From Bacteroidota bacterium (GTDB lineage: Bacteria; Bacteroidota; Bacteroidia; Flavobacteriales_F; PHOS-HE28), in the NCBI GenBank assembly GCA_963169595.1, contig CAUJFM010000336.1:1-6309 (forward strand): a stretch of 6,309 bases of DNA, read 5' to 3'. Made by a program: the position numbers and the translations under genes. The number at the start of each line of letters is the position of its first letter. Positions within the stretch are counted from its first letter, which is position 1. The notes beneath the pieces were generated by a model, which saw only the letters and a program-made list of their open reading frames with translations, made no database searches and was not told where the DNA came from. Below, one piece after another: positions 4,746 to 6,309 of this stretch.

Positions 4746-6221
4746 TCAGTCGCCAGCGGGTGTTGGACCGGTGGCATGCACTCGATAGAGCGTCCAAGGT
4801 GGCCATCCTTCATTCCAGGTGTACCAGCGCATCAAGTGCTCTTCCCAGAGCGGAGCCGTGCGGGCCAGCGGTTCGAAGTGTTGCCGTGTGGTGGCTTGCA
4901 ACAATGCGAGATCCGCATCACGCAGCACGACCAACGGCGTAGGCAACGGACCCTGCACTGCACCTGGCGCGATAGCCGTATCGCCCGGTACCTTGTCGCG
5001 GTAGAACGGCGGCACTTCGATGCGCCAGGCGACGACCGGATCGATGAGGTAGGTCACCGCGCCGGCACCGCGCATCGGCGGGACCAGTGCTGTGCGGCCG
5101 TTGCCCGCGGGTCGCATCACCACCACTGCCAGGGCCACCAGGTTGATGAGCACCAGCCCGCCAACGAAGAACTGGCGGAGCCATGCCGGGATCGCCTCCA
5201 ACCCCGCACGCATGGACGATACCGCGAGCATGACCAGCAGCGGTGCCAGGTCGGCGATGGGGAACAGGAAGCGGACCTCCTTGTGGGGCACCAGGGTGAG
5301 CACCACCAGCAACGGCGTGATGCACCAGACGAGCAGGTGGCGCGGGCTTCGGACCAGCACCACGATGAACGCGGTCAACAGCAAGGCGCCGATCGGCGGG
5401 ATGGTATACTTCATCACCCAGGGCGGGTAGTAATACCACGGCAGCGTGTCGAACGCTTCGCGCGGCGGACCGCTCACGGCCATCATCCAATAGTTCCACG
5501 TGCTGAGCACCACCCGGCCATAGAAGAGGCTGTCCGCCACTAGGCCGAGCAGCACGGTGAGCAGGCCCGCGAACACCAACTGAAGGACCAGCCGAGTGCC
5601 GGGACGTCGCACCACGACCAGCCAGGCGATCGCCCCGGCCACTACCACGGCGGTGGAGGGCCGCAGCAACACCGCCATCGCCAATGCTGCACCGGCGGGC
5701 CAGGGCCATCGCGCGGCTTGGTCCGGCTTGCGCAGCAGGGCCGCAAGTCCCAGCAGCAGGAACGAGGCGGACCAGCCCTCGGAACTGAAGCGCACGTGCA
5801 GGAAGGGGAGGAACCAGAGGCCGATGGAGAGCAGCATGAACGGCTGCTGCAGATCACGCGGGAGTTGATCACGCGCTGCACGGACAAAGGCCCTGACAGC
5901 GATCAAGGCGAGCAGGGCCGAGAGCAGGCGCAAGAGGAAGGCCTGGTGCAGCGGGTCGGCGATGCCCACGCTCCGCGCAGCGACGATGGTGCCGGCCGCG
6001 ATCCAGGGTTGGATGGATGAACGGATCCCGGTGGGATGCTCCCAGGCCAGGTGCCCCGGCGGCAGTTCGCCAAGCTTGGTTTGCGCGAACTCGATCACCT
6101 GGTGGTGCTCGTCGGCGCTGTGATAGCCGCTGCTGTTCCACGCCGTCACCACATGCAGTGTCACCGCCACCACGGCGATGAGCACAGGGTGCCGATGCGG
6201 GTTGGAGAACAGCAGATTCAT
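4746..6221 (-). CDS. GT22-family (Alg9/PIG-B-like) mannosyltransferase, integral membrane
   Basis: This 491-residue, many-helix membrane protein resembles the GT-C enzymes of family GT22, which transfer mannose from a polyprenyl-phosphate donor to lipid-linked acceptors. Visible hallmarks are SADEHHQVIEFAQ (35-47) with the acidic pair D37/E38 in the first loop, LAWEHPTGIRSSIQPW (58-73), equivalent to the WEWxxxIRS region, RFSSEGW (144-150), DSLFYGRVVLSTWNY (230-244), and HKEVRFLFP (313-321), the most diagnostic GT22 motif. These match the PIG-B/Alg9 pattern in order and spacing. The non-membrane C-terminal part (about 370-491) is aromatic-rich and not recognised. The ATG at 6221 is chosen over a GTG two codons upstream because the hydrophobic start follows it directly. 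It heads the minus-strand operon with the MATE exporter 45 bp downstream. The sugar and acceptor are inferred by family only; glycolipid or glycoprotein assembly at the cytoplasmic membrane is likely. Confidence 0.85.
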   Translation of the reverse strand: MNLLFSNPHRHPVLIAVVAVTLHVVTAWNSSGYHSADEHHQVIEFAQTKLGELPPGHLAWEHPTGIRSSIQPWIAAGTIVAARSVGIADPLHQAFLLRLLSALLALIAVRAFVRAARDQLPRDLQQPFMLLSIGLWFLPFLHVRFSSEGWSASFLLLGLAALLRKPDQAARWPWPAGAALAMAVLLRPSTAVVVAGAIAWLVVVRRPGTRLVLQLVFAGLLTVLLGLVADSLFYGRVVLSTWNYWMMAVSGPPREAFDTLPWYYYPPWVMKYTIPPIGALLLTAFIVVLVRSPRHLLVWCITPLLVVLTLVPHKEVRFLFPIADLAPLLVMLAVSSMRAGLEAIPAWLRQFFVGGLVLINLVALAVVVMRPAGNGRTALVPPMRGAGAVTYLIDPVVAWRIEVPPFYRDKVPGDTAIAPGAVQGPLPTPLVVLRDADLALLQATTRQHFEPLARTAPLWEEHLMRWYTWNEGWPPWTLYRVHATGPTPAGD

Positions 6222-6236
6222 CCCCACGAAGGTGCA

Positions 6237-6268
6237 GGAAAAGCGAACGGGCCCGTCAAGGCCCGTTC
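6237..6268 (-). terminator. Terminator-like hairpin upstream of the GT22 gene
   Basis: GAACGGGCC (6245-6253) pairs perfectly with GGCCCGTTC (6260-6268) around a 6-nt loop. On the minus strand it is followed by GCTTTTCC, a short T-run, so it most likely ends a minus-strand gene whose 3' end is at or beyond the right edge. In-frame stops occur on the minus strand at 6294-6292 and 6281-6279. The GT22 start is only 16 nt past the tail, leaving little room for a separate promoter. Confidence 0.6.
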
Positions 6269-6309
6269 ACTGGTTTGTTCAACAGGCGTGTTCAATGGCT
6301 GCGCTCCAG

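Noticed and set aside
3771..5543. 590-codon open frame on the plus strand
   Set aside because: It lies antisense to the MATE and GT22 genes, is rich in His/Gln/Arg low-complexity sequence, and arises from GC-rich codon bias of the opposite strand.
6269..6309. 3' end of a minus-strand coding region at the right edge
   Set aside because: At most 5 to 10 codons precede two different possible stops, so neither frame nor product can be supported; only the terminator-like hairpin is reported.

Overview
The window looks like chromosomal DNA from a GC-rich member of the Bacteroidota, possibly an uncultured Flavobacteriales-type lineage. The evidence is indirect. Two divergent promoters carry the Bacteroidota -7 consensus TAnnTTTG. 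The start codons lack clear Shine-Dalgarno sequences. The tmRNA tag reads GEVDYALAA, and the tmRNA gene does not encode a full 3' CCA. The protein families present (a SiaB-like kinase, a small single-domain GIY-YIG protein, a short outer-membrane barrel) are also common in that phylum. No gene gives a species-level identification.

Layout. Positions 2-466 (+) hold the 3' part of a SiaB-type HATPase-fold protein. It converges, with 4 bp between stop codons, on a saccharopine/alanine dehydrogenase-family gene at 471-1691 (-). A 106-bp intergenic region with back-to-back promoters separates that gene from ssrA (tmRNA) at 1798-2193 (+). Immediately after the tmRNA comes a 109-bp palindromic repeat (2196-2304), then a small GIY-YIG endonuclease gene (2328-2573, +), then a second copy of the repeat (2576-2683). 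A strong hairpin terminator at 2704-2733 ends the minus-strand operon that fills the rest of the window. In transcription order this operon is a GT22 mannosyltransferase-like membrane protein (6221-4746), a MATE-family exporter (4700-3348) and a small secreted beta-barrel-like protein (3345-2755). A further terminator-like hairpin at 6237-6268 probably closes a gene lying beyond the right edge.

The most noteworthy part is 2196-2683. A compact nuclease gene is bracketed by two approximately 88% identical direct repeats, each built from three mutually complementary arms, and the unit abuts the 3' end of ssrA, a classical insertion hotspot. This arrangement resembles a minimal mobile or REPIN-like cassette in which a GIY-YIG nuclease takes the place of the usual transposase. 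That interpretation is inference and depends on finding further copies. The GT22-MATE-barrel operon suggests cell-envelope work (lipid-linked sugar transfer, export, an outer-membrane component), but the gene products are not assigned to a known pathway.
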